A DNA stretch of 64,000 bases, taken from contig OY969558.1 of assembly GCA_963701065.1 (NCBI GenBank), positions 992,001 to 1,056,000 on the forward strand. The letters are read 5' to 3'. The notes beneath the pieces were generated by a model, which saw only the letters and a list, made by a program, of their open reading frames with translations, did not search any database and had not been told where the DNA came from. Made by a program: the position numbers and the translations under genes. This stretch comes from Aquirickettsiella gammari (GTDB lineage Bacteria; Pseudomonadota; Gammaproteobacteria; Diplorickettsiales; Diplorickettsiaceae). Shown one piece after another: positions 35,278 to 44,681 of this stretch. Numbering within the stretch: the first letter of the stretch is position 1; each line of letters starts with the position of its first letter.

Positions 35278-36096
35278 ATGAAATATTATTTATTAGCAAC
35301 TATTAGTTTCTTCAATTTATTAATGGGTAGCTTTATCACCATGCTCGTATATCGATTACCTTTGATTTTACAACGACAATGGCAGAAAGAACATCAACAG
35401 TTTTTAAGTGAAGAAGAATCGAATGATTTAGAGCAAAAATTTAATATATTTTTGCCTTTTTCTCATTGTCCAAATTGCCAACAAAATTTAACTATTTTAC
35501 AAAAGATTCCTTTACTTAGTTATTTTTTTTTAAAAGGAAAATGTGCACATTGCCAAAGAAAGATTTCTTTTCGTTATCCTCTTATTGAGATTTTAACCTT
35601 GCTTTGTTCTCTTTTTGTGATCGAGCGATTTGGTTTTAATTTACAGATGTTGGCAGGTCTAATATTAACCTGGGGCTTACTAACTTTAGCTTTTATTGAT
35701 TTAGAGCAAGGGATATTACCTGATAGTTTAGTATTTCCTTTATTGTGGTTAGGTCTAATCTCTAACCTAGTTCATCTGTTTGTCTCGCCTGAAGCTGCTA
35801 TTTTAGGCGCAAGCGTTGCTTATCTTAGTTTATTTACTTTAGCGAAAGGATATCAATTCATCATAAAAAGAGAGACGATGGGCCAAGGTGACTTTAAATG
35901 TTTTGCACTATTAGGGGCCTGGTTAGGAATAGGCGCATTACCTTATATTTTATTCATCGCTGCTTTTTTAGGGTCCTTAACAGGCATAACTTTATGCATA
36001 ATGAAAAAAAACAGCCTGCGAGAAAGCATAGCTTTTGGGCCCTATTTAGCAATAGCCGCTTGGTTCGTCTTTATGTGCAGTTATCCCCAATCTTAA
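35278..36096 (+). CDS. pilD: Prepilin peptidase / N-methyltransferase PilD
   Basis: A 272-residue polytopic aspartyl peptidase that cuts and methylates type IV prepilins and type II pseudopilins. The cytoplasmic zinc loop has C64-x2-C67 and C89-x2-C92. The catalytic pair is D141 in DLEQGILPD and D205 in GQGDFK. The N-terminal GSFITMLVYRLP corresponds to the common GSFLNVVIxRLP with the Asn changed. It is the third gene of pilBCD. No pilin gene and no coaE or yacG, which often follow pilD, are seen here. Confidence 0.93.
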   Translation: MKYYLLATISFFNLLMGSFITMLVYRLPLILQRQWQKEHQQFLSEEESNDLEQKFNIFLPFSHCPNCQQNLTILQKIPLLSYFFLKGKCAHCQRKISFRYPLIEILTLLCSLFVIERFGFNLQMLAGLILTWGLLTLAFIDLEQGILPDSLVFPLLWLGLISNLVHLFVSPEAAILGASVAYLSLFTLAKGYQFIIKRETMGQGDFKCFALLGAWLGIGALPYILFIAAFLGSLTGITLCIMKKNSLRESIAFGPYLAIAAWFVFMCSYPQS

Positions 36097-36293
36097 TTTT
36101 AGTCGATTAAAACTTAAGTGTAGTACTTCTCTCTAGGATAGACGGTTAGCAATTAATTATGTAATAAATGATATATAATCCTTTAACACCCTTATAATCG
36201 AAATTAACGACTAATCCTCACTTTTTATCTTTCTTATTTCATCGTATTATGAGCATAATTAAACTTAACTTCCTAAAACTTAGCCAATAAATT

Positions 36294-37301
36294 ATGGAAA
36301 ATGTAATCGCTTCTAATTCACATAACATTCCTCCCCCGATTGCTATTATAGGTGCAGGGGCTTGGGGGAGTGCTTTAGCGATTCATTTAGCGCGTAAAGG
36401 TCAGGAGGTTCGTTTATGGGCTTATGAAAGAGAACAAATTATTGAAATAAATGCCACACGGATTAACGCCCGTTATTTACCGGAGGTCATATTCCCGCCT
36501 AATATCCACTGTTCAGATGATTATCAAACCGTCCTTAGTGGCGTACAAGATATTTTAATCGTTGTTCCTAGCGCTGTCTTTCATGCAAATTTAGTAAAAT
36601 TAAAGCCTTTTCTGCAATCTAATCAACGTTTATTATGGGCAAGTAAAGGCTTAGATACAAAAAAACATCAATTATTAAACGAAGTTGTAAAAGAAATATT
36701 AGGCGATAAAGAAATGGCGGTGTTATCAGGCCCTAGTTTTGCTAAGGAAGTTGCTATGGGATTACCGACAGCCATTAATATAGCATCAGAAAATTATAAT
36801 TTTGCGCATGATCTATTATTAAGATTCCAAACAAAGCGTTTTCGCGTTGAGATTACCAGCGATATAATTGGCGTAGAGCTGGGTGGGGCGATGAAGAATG
36901 TATTGGCAATTGCCGTGGGAATAACTGAGGGTTTAGGATTTGGGGCTAATGCAAAAGCAGCGGTTATTACTTACGGTTTATCAGAAATGATTGAATTAGG
37001 GTTGGTATTAGGCGCAAAACAGGAAACCTTTTTAGGTTTATCGGGTCTTGGTGATCTTGTATTAACCTGTACAGATAATCAATCTCGAAACCGCCGTTTA
37101 GGTTTAGCGTTAGGGCGAGGTCAGACCTTAGAAGAAACTAAAAAGTTGATCGGGACTACCGAAGGATATGATACAGCGAAGAATATTTTCTACTTGTTAG
37201 AAAAATATGCCATCAAAGCGCCTTTTTGCGAAGGGGTGTATCGCATTTTGTACGAGAAAAAATCCCCCCCCACACTTTTTAAAACCCTATTTAACGAATA
37301 A
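36294..37301 (+). CDS. gpsA: Glycerol-3-phosphate dehydrogenase [NAD(P)+]
   Basis: A 335-residue enzyme that reduces dihydroxyacetone phosphate to sn-glycerol 3-phosphate for phospholipid synthesis. The nucleotide loop IIGAGAWGSALA (about 18-29), the SGPSFAKEV block and the C-terminal GLSGLGDLVLTCT block are present. Eight C in a row (37264-37271) near the 3' end encode Ser-Pro-Pro. It is convergent with the aconitase gene, with an AT hairpin between. Confidence 0.95.
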   Translation: MENVIASNSHNIPPPIAIIGAGAWGSALAIHLARKGQEVRLWAYEREQIIEINATRINARYLPEVIFPPNIHCSDDYQTVLSGVQDILIVVPSAVFHANLVKLKPFLQSNQRLLWASKGLDTKKHQLLNEVVKEILGDKEMAVLSGPSFAKEVAMGLPTAINIASENYNFAHDLLLRFQTKRFRVEITSDIIGVELGGAMKNVLAIAVGITEGLGFGANAKAAVITYGLSEMIELGLVLGAKQETFLGLSGLGDLVLTCTDNQSRNRRLGLALGRGQTLEETKKLIGTTEGYDTAKNIFYLLEKYAIKAPFCEGVYRILYEKKSPPTLFKTLFNE

Positions 37302-37333
37302 AAAAATAATTAGCAGGTTTTTATTATTTTTTT
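37300..37333. terminator. Bidirectional AT hairpin between gpsA and the aconitase gene
   Basis: AAAAAAATAAT (37300-37310) and ATTATTTTTTT (37323-37333) are fully complementary around a 12-nt loop. The T-run serves gpsA, and the A-run reads as a T-run for the leftward aconitase gene. It overlaps both gene ends, a compact arrangement. Confidence 0.5.
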
Positions 37334-39255
37334 ATCCAATTAATAAGACCTCCGGCCAATAATACTTTTAGTTCACGAGGACTTAAGGGGTGTGAAAGGG
37401 TATAATTTTTATTTTTAGTCTTATTGTGAACGGTAAGCTCAGGAGATTTTTGAATGGTATCACGAATATTATTCAAGGATAAAATATCCCCTTGTTCAAT
37501 ATCGTCATAGTCAGCGGGGTTAGTAAAAACCAAGGGCAATATACCGAAGTTAACCAGGTTTTGTCGATGGATACGCGCGAACCCTTTAACCAGGACAGCT
37601 TGTACCCCTAAATAACGAGGTGCAATAGCCGCATGTTCTCGACTGGATCCTTGACCATAATTTTCACCCCCTACAATAATTGAGCCCGTTTTTTGATGCT
37701 CTAAGGCACGCTTTGGGTAGGATGGATCAATTTGATCAAAAACAAATTGGCTAATACCTTTAATATTACTGCGAAAAGGCAGTACCTTAGCCCCAGCAGG
37801 CAAAATAGTATCGGTAGAAATATCATCTCCCACTTTAATTAAAACAGGGCCTTCTATTTTATCTGCTAAGGGACTGAAATCGGGTAAGGGTTGGATATTC
37901 GGGCCTTTAACTAATTCGATGGAAGCATTGTTTGAAGCAGGGGCTATTAACATACGGGTATTAATAATTATTTTTTCAGGTTCTTTAAAATGCGGATAAA
38001 CTTTATCTTTGAGCGAGCGAGGATCTGTGATAACACCCGTTAACGCTGAGGCAGCCGCAATTTCTGGACTACAAAGATAGACTTGATCCTCTTTGGTTCC
38101 TGATCGTCCAGGGAAATTTCTGGGAACAGTGCGTAAGCTTATTTTACCTGAGGCCGGGGCTTGGCCCATCCCAATGCAACCATTACATCCGGCTTGATGA
38201 ATACGTCCTCCAGCGCGAATTAATTTTTCTAAAATACCTAATTCAACCATGTTCTCTAAAATTTGTCGTGATGTTGGATTTATATCAAACGAAACACCCG
38301 GGAATATCTGCTTCCCCGCAACAATTTCCGCCGCGATGGAAAAATCCCGTAGCCCAGGATTAGCCGATGAACCAATCATCGATTGATAAATTGGACGTCC
38401 TGCTACTTCTTGTACAGGAACTACCTTCCCGGGACTAGAAGGTAGGGCAATTAAAGGCTCTAATTGAGACAGATCGATTTCTTCATATTCATCATAGCGG
38501 GCATCTTTATCCGCAACGATTTCTTGCCAATCAGATTCACGTTGCTGTGATTTAAGAAATTCACGTGTCAGGTCATCTGATGGGAATACAGTGGTTGTTG
38601 CACCTAACTCTGCGCCCATATTCGCAATGACATGTCGATCCATCGCCGATAAATGTTTTAACCCAGGGCCATAATATTCAATGATCTTTCCTATTCCTCC
38701 GTCGACGTCGTGGCGACGTAACAATTCAAGAATAATATCCTTGGCGCTGACCCAGTCAGGTAAACGGTTAGTTAATTTTACACCCCATATTTTGGGCATC
38801 GTCACATGAAAGGGGCGTCCAGCAATAGCCATAGCTACTTCTAAGCCCCCTGCACCAATTGCCAACATACCCATAGAACCAGCGGCGCAGGTATGACTAT
38901 CCGAACCGAGTAAGGTTTTTCCTGGTTTTCCGAAACGTTCCATGTGTACAGGGTGACTAACGCCATTCCCAGGGCCGCTATAATATAAACCAAATTTTTT
39001 ACAAGCACTGAGCAGAAATAAATGGTCATCCGCATTTTTGAAATCTGTTTGCAGTAGATTATGGTCAATATATTGTACGGAGACTTCTGCTTTACTATGA
39101 TTTAATCCCATGGCCTCACATTCCAACATTACCATAGTGCCAGTTGCATCTTGGCATAAAGTTTGATCAATTTTAAGACCAATTTCCGACCCGGGCTGCA
39201 TTTCGCCTTCAACCTTGTGCGTGCTAATTAATTTTTGCGTTACATTTTGTGGCAT
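37324..39255 (-). CDS. Aconitate hydratase, short form
   Basis: A 643-residue aconitase. The 4Fe-4S cysteines are in GSDSHTCAAG and AGCNGCIGMGQ. The C-terminal swivel domain has QGSSREHAA, which supplies an active-site Arg. It interconverts citrate and isocitrate. It is about 250 residues shorter than the AcnA and AcnB proteins usual in gammaproteobacteria and resembles the compact Aquifex-type or homoaconitase-like group. It stands alone, with 270 bp of non-coding DNA before dsbB. Whether another aconitase is present in the genome cannot be seen. Confidence 0.92.
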   Translation of the reverse strand: MPQNVTQKLISTHKVEGEMQPGSEIGLKIDQTLCQDATGTMVMLECEAMGLNHSKAEVSVQYIDHNLLQTDFKNADDHLFLLSACKKFGLYYSGPGNGVSHPVHMERFGKPGKTLLGSDSHTCAAGSMGMLAIGAGGLEVAMAIAGRPFHVTMPKIWGVKLTNRLPDWVSAKDIILELLRRHDVDGGIGKIIEYYGPGLKHLSAMDRHVIANMGAELGATTTVFPSDDLTREFLKSQQRESDWQEIVADKDARYDEYEEIDLSQLEPLIALPSSPGKVVPVQEVAGRPIYQSMIGSSANPGLRDFSIAAEIVAGKQIFPGVSFDINPTSRQILENMVELGILEKLIRAGGRIHQAGCNGCIGMGQAPASGKISLRTVPRNFPGRSGTKEDQVYLCSPEIAAASALTGVITDPRSLKDKVYPHFKEPEKIIINTRMLIAPASNNASIELVKGPNIQPLPDFSPLADKIEGPVLIKVGDDISTDTILPAGAKVLPFRSNIKGISQFVFDQIDPSYPKRALEHQKTGSIIVGGENYGQGSSREHAAIAPRYLGVQAVLVKGFARIHRQNLVNFGILPLVFTNPADYDDIEQGDILSLNNIRDTIQKSPELTVHNKTKNKNYTLSHPLSPRELKVLLAGGLINWIKK

Positions 39256-39525
39256 ATTAGAATTCCTATTTATACAAGAAATCTTAAGATAGAGATCAAC
39301 TAGTTTAGTTGTCTTTATTTAAATGACTAACCTTTAAAGGCAGAATAATTTAGATTAGTCATTGAGTCTTTAACTGACAGGATTAATAAATAATCTCCTA
39401 TATGAAAATACGCTAAAATACGATAGAAATAATAAACTGTTTGTTTCGTATAAAGCTTTGAGTAGATTATTAGATAATGTATAGTAGTTTATAGCAAGCC
39501 TCAATTTAACGGTAGGGATTCGTTT

Positions 39526-40044
39526 ATGCATTTATCCGTTACTCGCTGGACAGATTTGTTGGTTTTTTCCCTTTGTGTCTTAGTTTTAGCGACCGCCGTG
39601 TATTTGCAATATAGCGTAGGGCTTATTCCCTGCCCGCTCTGTATTATCCAGCGATTCTTGATAACGCTCCTAGGGCTTTTATTTTTAATGGGGGCATTGT
39701 TTAATTTCGAAGCAATAACACGTTGTTGTCTGCACACCTTAACTTTTTTGTTAGCCGTAGCGGGTGCTGTTGTAGCGAGTCGACAGTTATGGTTAGAGCA
39801 TTTTCCTTCGGATCAACTGATAAGTTGTCAAGCGACTATAGCGCAATATAGTACTTCTATATATTTTCATAAAATTATAGAATTATTCTTTCAAGGAACA
39901 AGTAATTGCGGTAGTGGAAATTGGCGCTTTTTAAATTTAAGCATGCCGATGTGGACATTAATTATTTTCATTGCATTAGCCGCTATTTCTTTACGTCAGG
40001 TTTATAGGAACCGGTATGAGCATAAACGACATTTTTTACCTTAG
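39526..40044 (+). CDS. dsbB: Disulfide bond formation protein DsbB
   Basis: A 172-residue, four-segment inner-membrane protein that reoxidises DsbA and passes electrons to quinone. The first redox pair is C36-x2-C39 in the CPLC motif after GLIP, and the second pair is C101 and C128 in the second periplasmic loop. These match E. coli positions 41/44 and 104/130. dsbA is not in the window. It is a single gene convergent with yggT. Confidence 0.93.
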   Translation: MHLSVTRWTDLLVFSLCVLVLATAVYLQYSVGLIPCPLCIIQRFLITLLGLLFLMGALFNFEAITRCCLHTLTFLLAVAGAVVASRQLWLEHFPSDQLISCQATIAQYSTSIYFHKIIELFFQGTSNCGSGNWRFLNLSMPMWTLIIFIALAAISLRQVYRNRYEHKRHFLP

Positions 40045-40163
40045 AACCTATCCTTAAAATTTGCAGCCACTTAATAAATTCGATAAGAAGGAGTTTTATT
40101 TGGCAAAGCTCTTCATTATGATGCGGAAGTTCAGTGTATGTTCTCGCCTATATAAGCCGTATT

Positions 40164-40757
40164 TTAATTATTTAGATGACCTAAGGCTAAACTAACACCG
40201 ATTTGTGCGAGTGGTTGTACTAATAAAATAGTTAATAATTTTAAACCTATGATCAAAATAAGCGGTGAAAAATCAAAGCCAGAAATAGTAGGTAAGATTC
40301 CACGTATGGGTTTAATTAAAGGTTCACTGAGGCGTACTAATATTTCAACCAGGGGGCCATGGGCTAAAGGGCTTATCCAGCTTAAAACAGCCAAGGCTAA
40401 AACCGCATAGAAAAAAATATTAATGAGTTGATTCAGCAGCTCAGCAAAGGCAAGAACGACTAAGCCCATTAAATAAGGGCTTGCATTAGCTTGTAAGGCA
40501 ACAAGAAATGCGATTTTAATCATCTCTAAACCTAGTAATAGTAAGATAGCTGCAAAATCAATACCATGCAGGCTAGGAATGATCCGATAAATAGGGCGTA
40601 GTGGCGGATTGGTTAATTTTGCGACAAATATAAACAAAGGATTATGGGTATCGGTGTGAACCCATTGCAATACAATACGTAAAAGTAAGATGAAAATATA
40701 GAAATCAAAAACACATTGAATAAGGAACATTCCCGCATTATTAAAGGGATTTAGCAT
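40164..40757 (-). CDS. yggT: YggT family integral membrane protein
   Basis: A 197-residue protein with two copies of the YGGT domain. The pattern LRIVLQWVHTDTHNPLF...LTNPPLRPIYRIIPSLHGIDF in the first half is echoed by LAVLSWISPLAHGPL...LSEPLIKPIRGILPTISGFDF in the second. About four membrane segments are seen. The function is not established; in several bacteria it lies near cell-division or proC genes. It starts 5 bp after ldcA, so the two are likely co-transcribed. Confidence 0.88.
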   Translation of the reverse strand: MLNPFNNAGMFLIQCVFDFYIFILLLRIVLQWVHTDTHNPLFIFVAKLTNPPLRPIYRIIPSLHGIDFAAILLLLGLEMIKIAFLVALQANASPYLMGLVVLAFAELLNQLINIFFYAVLALAVLSWISPLAHGPLVEILVRLSEPLIKPIRGILPTISGFDFSPLILIIGLKLLTILLVQPLAQIGVSLALGHLNN

Positions 40758-40762
40758 AGAAA

Positions 40763-41719
40763 TTAACCTGTTATTTTAATCGTAAGTTGATTTTTATTGA
40801 AGTCTAATACAGCGGGTATCGCAAAGGGTAAGCTGCGATTTTTGTTTCCATGACCAATACCAGGACAATGAAACACAGGAATGTTTTGTTCGCTAGCAAA
40901 ACGCTCTATAACAGATTGGATTAGTTTTTCTTCGTTTACTCGTTTAGGAAAAATGAAATCGCCCATTAAAATAGCTTTTACAGAGTTGAATATCCCGGAT
41001 TGTTGTAGATGTTGTAACATCCTGTCAATACGATAAGCCGATTCATTGACATCTTCTAAGAATAAAATCTTATCGCGAGTCTCAATTTGCCAGTCCGTAC
41101 CAAGACTGGCTTGTATTAATGTAAGGCTCCCACCTGTCAAAGGTGCTTGAATAAAATCGCTAAAATCCGAAGAATTATTTATTTTGTGATAAGGTTTTAA
41201 TAAGTACTCTAATTGATTTAATTCGCCGAAAATAATTTTTCTTAATTCATCACTATTTTCTTTATCAATTAAGTTATTAACTACCTGGTTGATAGAAGGC
41301 CCATGGAGTGTTTGCCAATGCCATTTTTGTTGCAAAAATAAATGCAATGCGGTGATATCACTGAAACCAATAAATAATTTGCATTTTTTAGGTGCAGTCA
41401 GCTTGAGTAAAGAAGGCAATAAACGTGTGCAGCCATAGCCTCCACGCAGGCACCAAATAGCATCAGAAGAGGTATTAGATAATGCTTCTTGAAGCTGCTG
41501 GAAACGCTTTTCGTCACTATTGGCACAAAGTAGATCGTGACCAAATAAATCCGCAGAAAACCTAGGTATTAATTGCCAGCTTTTTAGTAAGGTTTTTAGC
41601 TGTTCTAGGATGGCAGGATCACAAACCCCACTGGCGGGCGCAATGATGTCAATGATTGAATTTTCCTTAAGTGACCGCCAGGTTTTAAATAGAGGTGTTT
41701 TGGTTGATTCAAGGGACAT
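40763..41719 (-). CDS. ldcA: LD-carboxypeptidase (murein tetrapeptide carboxypeptidase)
   Basis: A 318-residue S66-family serine peptidase. The nucleophile lies in FIGFSDIT, the Glu in LFLEDVNE and the His in GIGHGNKNRS, giving the Ser-Glu-His triad. It removes terminal D-Ala from recycled murein tetrapeptides in the cytoplasm, giving the tripeptide that Mpl (27.6-29 kb) uses. No signal peptide is present, which fits. The length matches the family. Confidence 0.92.
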   Translation of the reverse strand: MSLESTKTPLFKTWRSLKENSIIDIIAPASGVCDPAILEQLKTLLKSWQLIPRFSADLFGHDLLCANSDEKRFQQLQEALSNTSSDAIWCLRGGYGCTRLLPSLLKLTAPKKCKLFIGFSDITALHLFLQQKWHWQTLHGPSINQVVNNLIDKENSDELRKIIFGELNQLEYLLKPYHKINNSSDFSDFIQAPLTGGSLTLIQASLGTDWQIETRDKILFLEDVNESAYRIDRMLQHLQQSGIFNSVKAILMGDFIFPKRVNEEKLIQSVIERFASEQNIPVFHCPGIGHGNKNRSLPFAIPAVLDFNKNQLTIKITG

Positions 41720-41816
41720 AATTAACAGCTTGGTTGCAGGCGATTAAGGCAAGTTTGTTTTTTAGATCTAAATCCATAGTATTTTATTGGACGCATGTAT
41801 TTATACGATTTTTACT

Positions 41817-44231
41817 TTATATATCTAAATTGTCGACTTCTAGTGCATTTTGTTGAATAAAATCACGGCGGGGTTCAACTTGATCCCCCATTAAAGTAGT
41901 AAAGATTTGATCGGTTGCAATAGCATCTTCAACCGTGACACGTAATAACCGACGCGTATTGGGATCCATCGTTGTTTCCCATAATTGATCAGGGTTCATT
42001 TCTCCTAAACCTTTATAGCGCTGTATGGCTTGTCCACGTCGGGCCTCCGTTAACAGCCATTCACAAGCTTCCTTAAAATTTTTCACGGACTGTTTTTTTT
42101 CGTCTCGTTGAATATAAGCACCCGGACCGATTAAACCATGTAATTGCTGGGTCATATCAAATAGGCACTGGTACTCAAGTGTCTTGAAAAATTCATAAGA
42201 AATTTTATAGGTCGTTTCTAAGCCATGGGTGCTTATAGTGATAACAGGTAAAAATACATGTCGCTCAGTATTTTCATAAGTAGTTACTTGATAGCGGATA
42301 GCTTCATTATTTGTGGTTTGTTGTAATTGATGTTGCCAATTTTTAGTCCACTCTAACATTTTAGCTGAATCTGTAAGCTCACCACTTGATAAGGGAGGAA
42401 GATCAAGGATAACTTGTAAAGCATCTATCGGGTAACGCCGCGATAAATGTCGAATCATCATTTGAGCTTTACGATAATCCATAACTAATTTTTCTAAGCC
42501 TATCCCCTGAATAGGAAAGCCTTCAATATATGGATGTAAGGCTGCATCGTGAAGCGCTGCTTGTGTTAGATAAGCTTGTAGAGCCGCATCATCCTTTAGG
42601 TATTGTTCTTGTTTACCTTTTTTAATTTTATACAAAGGAGGTTGGGCTATATAGATGGTGCCTCGTTGCAGCAACTCTGGCATTTGACGGTAGAAAAATG
42701 TAAGTAATAAAGTACGAATATGTGAGCCATCTACGTCGGCATCAGTCATAATAATAATACGGTGATAACGTAATTTATCCGGGTTATATTCCTCTTTTCC
42801 TATCCCACAACCAAGCGCAGTGATTAATGTTCCCACCGCTTCGGAAGATAACATCTTGTCAAAACGCGCTTTTTCCACGTTTAAGATTTTTCCGGTAAGC
42901 GGTAAAATCGCTTGATAACGGCGATTGCGCCCTTGTTTAGCCGAACCGCCCGCTGAATCTCCCTCAACAATAAATAATTCACATAGAGCAGGGTCTGTTT
43001 CTTGGCAATCTGCTAATTTTCCGGGTAAGTCAGCAATATCCAGCGCGGTTTTGCGCCGAGTCATTTCACGTGCTTTACGTGCCGCTTCGCGTGCACGTGC
43101 CGCATCGATGATTTTCATCATAATGGCTCGCGCATCTTGGGGGGTTTCTAATAGAAATTCTTCAAGTTTCTCCGAGGTTAAGGCTTCGACGATGCCTTTT
43201 ACTTCTGAAGATACTAATTTATCTTTAGTTTGAGAGGAAAATTTAGGATCAGGAACTTTGACCGATAAGACAGCTGTTAGACCTTCACGCGTATCATCAC
43301 CCGTAGTCGCAATTTTTAGTTTTTTGCTAGTCGCTTCACGATCGATATAAGTATTGAGTGTGCGTGTTAATGCGGCACGAAAACCGGCAAGATGGGTTCC
43401 GCCATCACGTTGAGAAATATTATTGGTAAAACATAAAATATTTTCTTGGAAACTATCGTTCCATTGCAAAGCAACTTCGACAGTGATTTCATCACGTTCA
43501 GCCGTAAAGTGAAAAGCTTGCTTGTGAATCAGTGTTTTGTTTTGATTGAGATATTCGACAAAGGCTTTAATTCCCCCCACATACTTAAGCTGGGTTTCTT
43601 CATTGCTTCTCTCATCAATGAGATTGATAGCCACCCCGGAATTTAGAAAAGATAATTCACGTAGGCGCTTCAATAGAATGTCGTAATGGAATTCATTATT
43701 ATGTTGAAAAATAAGTTTACTGGGGTAAAAGCGAATTTCAGTCCCTCTTTCCTGTGTTTCCCCGGTAGCGCTAAGGGGTGCCGAGGGTTCTCCTAATAAA
43801 TAGGTTTGTTCGTAAACTTTATTATTGCGTCGAATAGTAAGCTGTAATCTTTCCGATAAAGCATTGACTACCGAAATACCGACACCATGCAATCCACCGG
43901 AAACTTTATACGAATTACTATCGAATTTCCCACCGGCATGTAAGACCGTCATGATGACTTCTGCCGCGGAACGTCCCTCTTCGCTATGGATATCAACAGG
44001 AATGCCGCGGCCATTGTCTTTAACGGTGACTGAGCCATCACTATGAAGAATCACATCAATCTGAGAACAATAACCTGCTAGGGATTCGTCGATGGAGTTG
44101 TCTACGGCCTCAAAGACCATATGATGAAGACCGGTTCCGTCATCGGTATCACCTATATACATCCCGGGACGTTTTCGAACAGCATCTAGACCTTTTAATA
44201 CCTTAATGTTTGAAGAGTCATACTTCGGCAT
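41817..44231 (-). CDS. gyrB: DNA gyrase subunit B
   Basis: The ATPase subunit of gyrase. The GHKL ATP site includes DAVRKRPGMYIGDTDD and VDNSIDES, and GGLHGVGISVVNALS. The TOPRIM region has EGDSAGGSAKQGRNR and TDADVDGSHIRTLL, and the proteobacterial insert is present before the tail LGEMNPDQLWETTMDP. I start it at ATG 44231, which has GGTGG upstream and gives 804 residues like E. coli GyrB. An ATG at 44378 would add 49 residues without similarity or a good ribosome site. Confidence 0.95.
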   Translation of the reverse strand: MPKYDSSNIKVLKGLDAVRKRPGMYIGDTDDGTGLHHMVFEAVDNSIDESLAGYCSQIDVILHSDGSVTVKDNGRGIPVDIHSEEGRSAAEVIMTVLHAGGKFDSNSYKVSGGLHGVGISVVNALSERLQLTIRRNNKVYEQTYLLGEPSAPLSATGETQERGTEIRFYPSKLIFQHNNEFHYDILLKRLRELSFLNSGVAINLIDERSNEETQLKYVGGIKAFVEYLNQNKTLIHKQAFHFTAERDEITVEVALQWNDSFQENILCFTNNISQRDGGTHLAGFRAALTRTLNTYIDREATSKKLKIATTGDDTREGLTAVLSVKVPDPKFSSQTKDKLVSSEVKGIVEALTSEKLEEFLLETPQDARAIMMKIIDAARAREAARKAREMTRRKTALDIADLPGKLADCQETDPALCELFIVEGDSAGGSAKQGRNRRYQAILPLTGKILNVEKARFDKMLSSEAVGTLITALGCGIGKEEYNPDKLRYHRIIIMTDADVDGSHIRTLLLTFFYRQMPELLQRGTIYIAQPPLYKIKKGKQEQYLKDDAALQAYLTQAALHDAALHPYIEGFPIQGIGLEKLVMDYRKAQMMIRHLSRRYPIDALQVILDLPPLSSGELTDSAKMLEWTKNWQHQLQQTTNNEAIRYQVTTYENTERHVFLPVITISTHGLETTYKISYEFFKTLEYQCLFDMTQQLHGLIGPGAYIQRDEKKQSVKNFKEACEWLLTEARRGQAIQRYKGLGEMNPDQLWETTMDPNTRRLLRVTVEDAIATDQIFTTLMGDQVEPRRDFIQQNALEVDNLDI

Positions 44232-44681
44232 ACCTAATCCACCGTGTTGGCTAGCATTTTCCTTGTTAAGGCCTATTTCCGGCTCAAGAGCGTTTTTAGC
44301 TTGTGGGGGGGCCACGACAGACGCGCATTCCGTGATGGACAGGGCTTTTTCCCCAAAAATCTCATTTTTAATCGACATAGGTGATAAGGGTTAAAAACTG
44401 AAAATTATACCATAAATTAGCTATTAAATTCGAATATTAATAAGGAAATACAAAGGCTTAAAGAGGCTAGATTGGCTTTCCCTGTATGTAGTGACCCAAG
44501 ACGGAATGAGCAGGTTTGGTGATAGGCCTCAAATGTAGCCACTTAACTTTAAGGGGGTTACAAACAGCTAATTTTTTACTCGAGTTAATTTAACGCTTAA
44601 ATTTCGAGAAATCCACCTTAATTTATTGACAGAAAAATCACTTGCCGTGATACTCTTCGCTTTTGTATTAGAGCTAAGGAC
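44232..44681. other. Divergent gyrB-alaS intergenic region, about 450 bp
   Basis: The right part holds the alaS promoter (44626-44654). The left 147 bp are an open frame continuous with gyrB, which might be an N-terminal extension of GyrB starting at 44378, or 5' untranslated sequence. The middle is AT-rich with no further frame or recognised RNA. Confidence 0.5.
44626..44654 (+). promoter_or_regulatory. Sigma-70 promoter of alaS
   Basis: A perfect TTGACA (44626-44631) is followed after 17 bp by GATACT (44649-44654). It lies 28 bp upstream of ATG 44682. This is one of the clearest promoters in the window. Confidence 0.6.
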
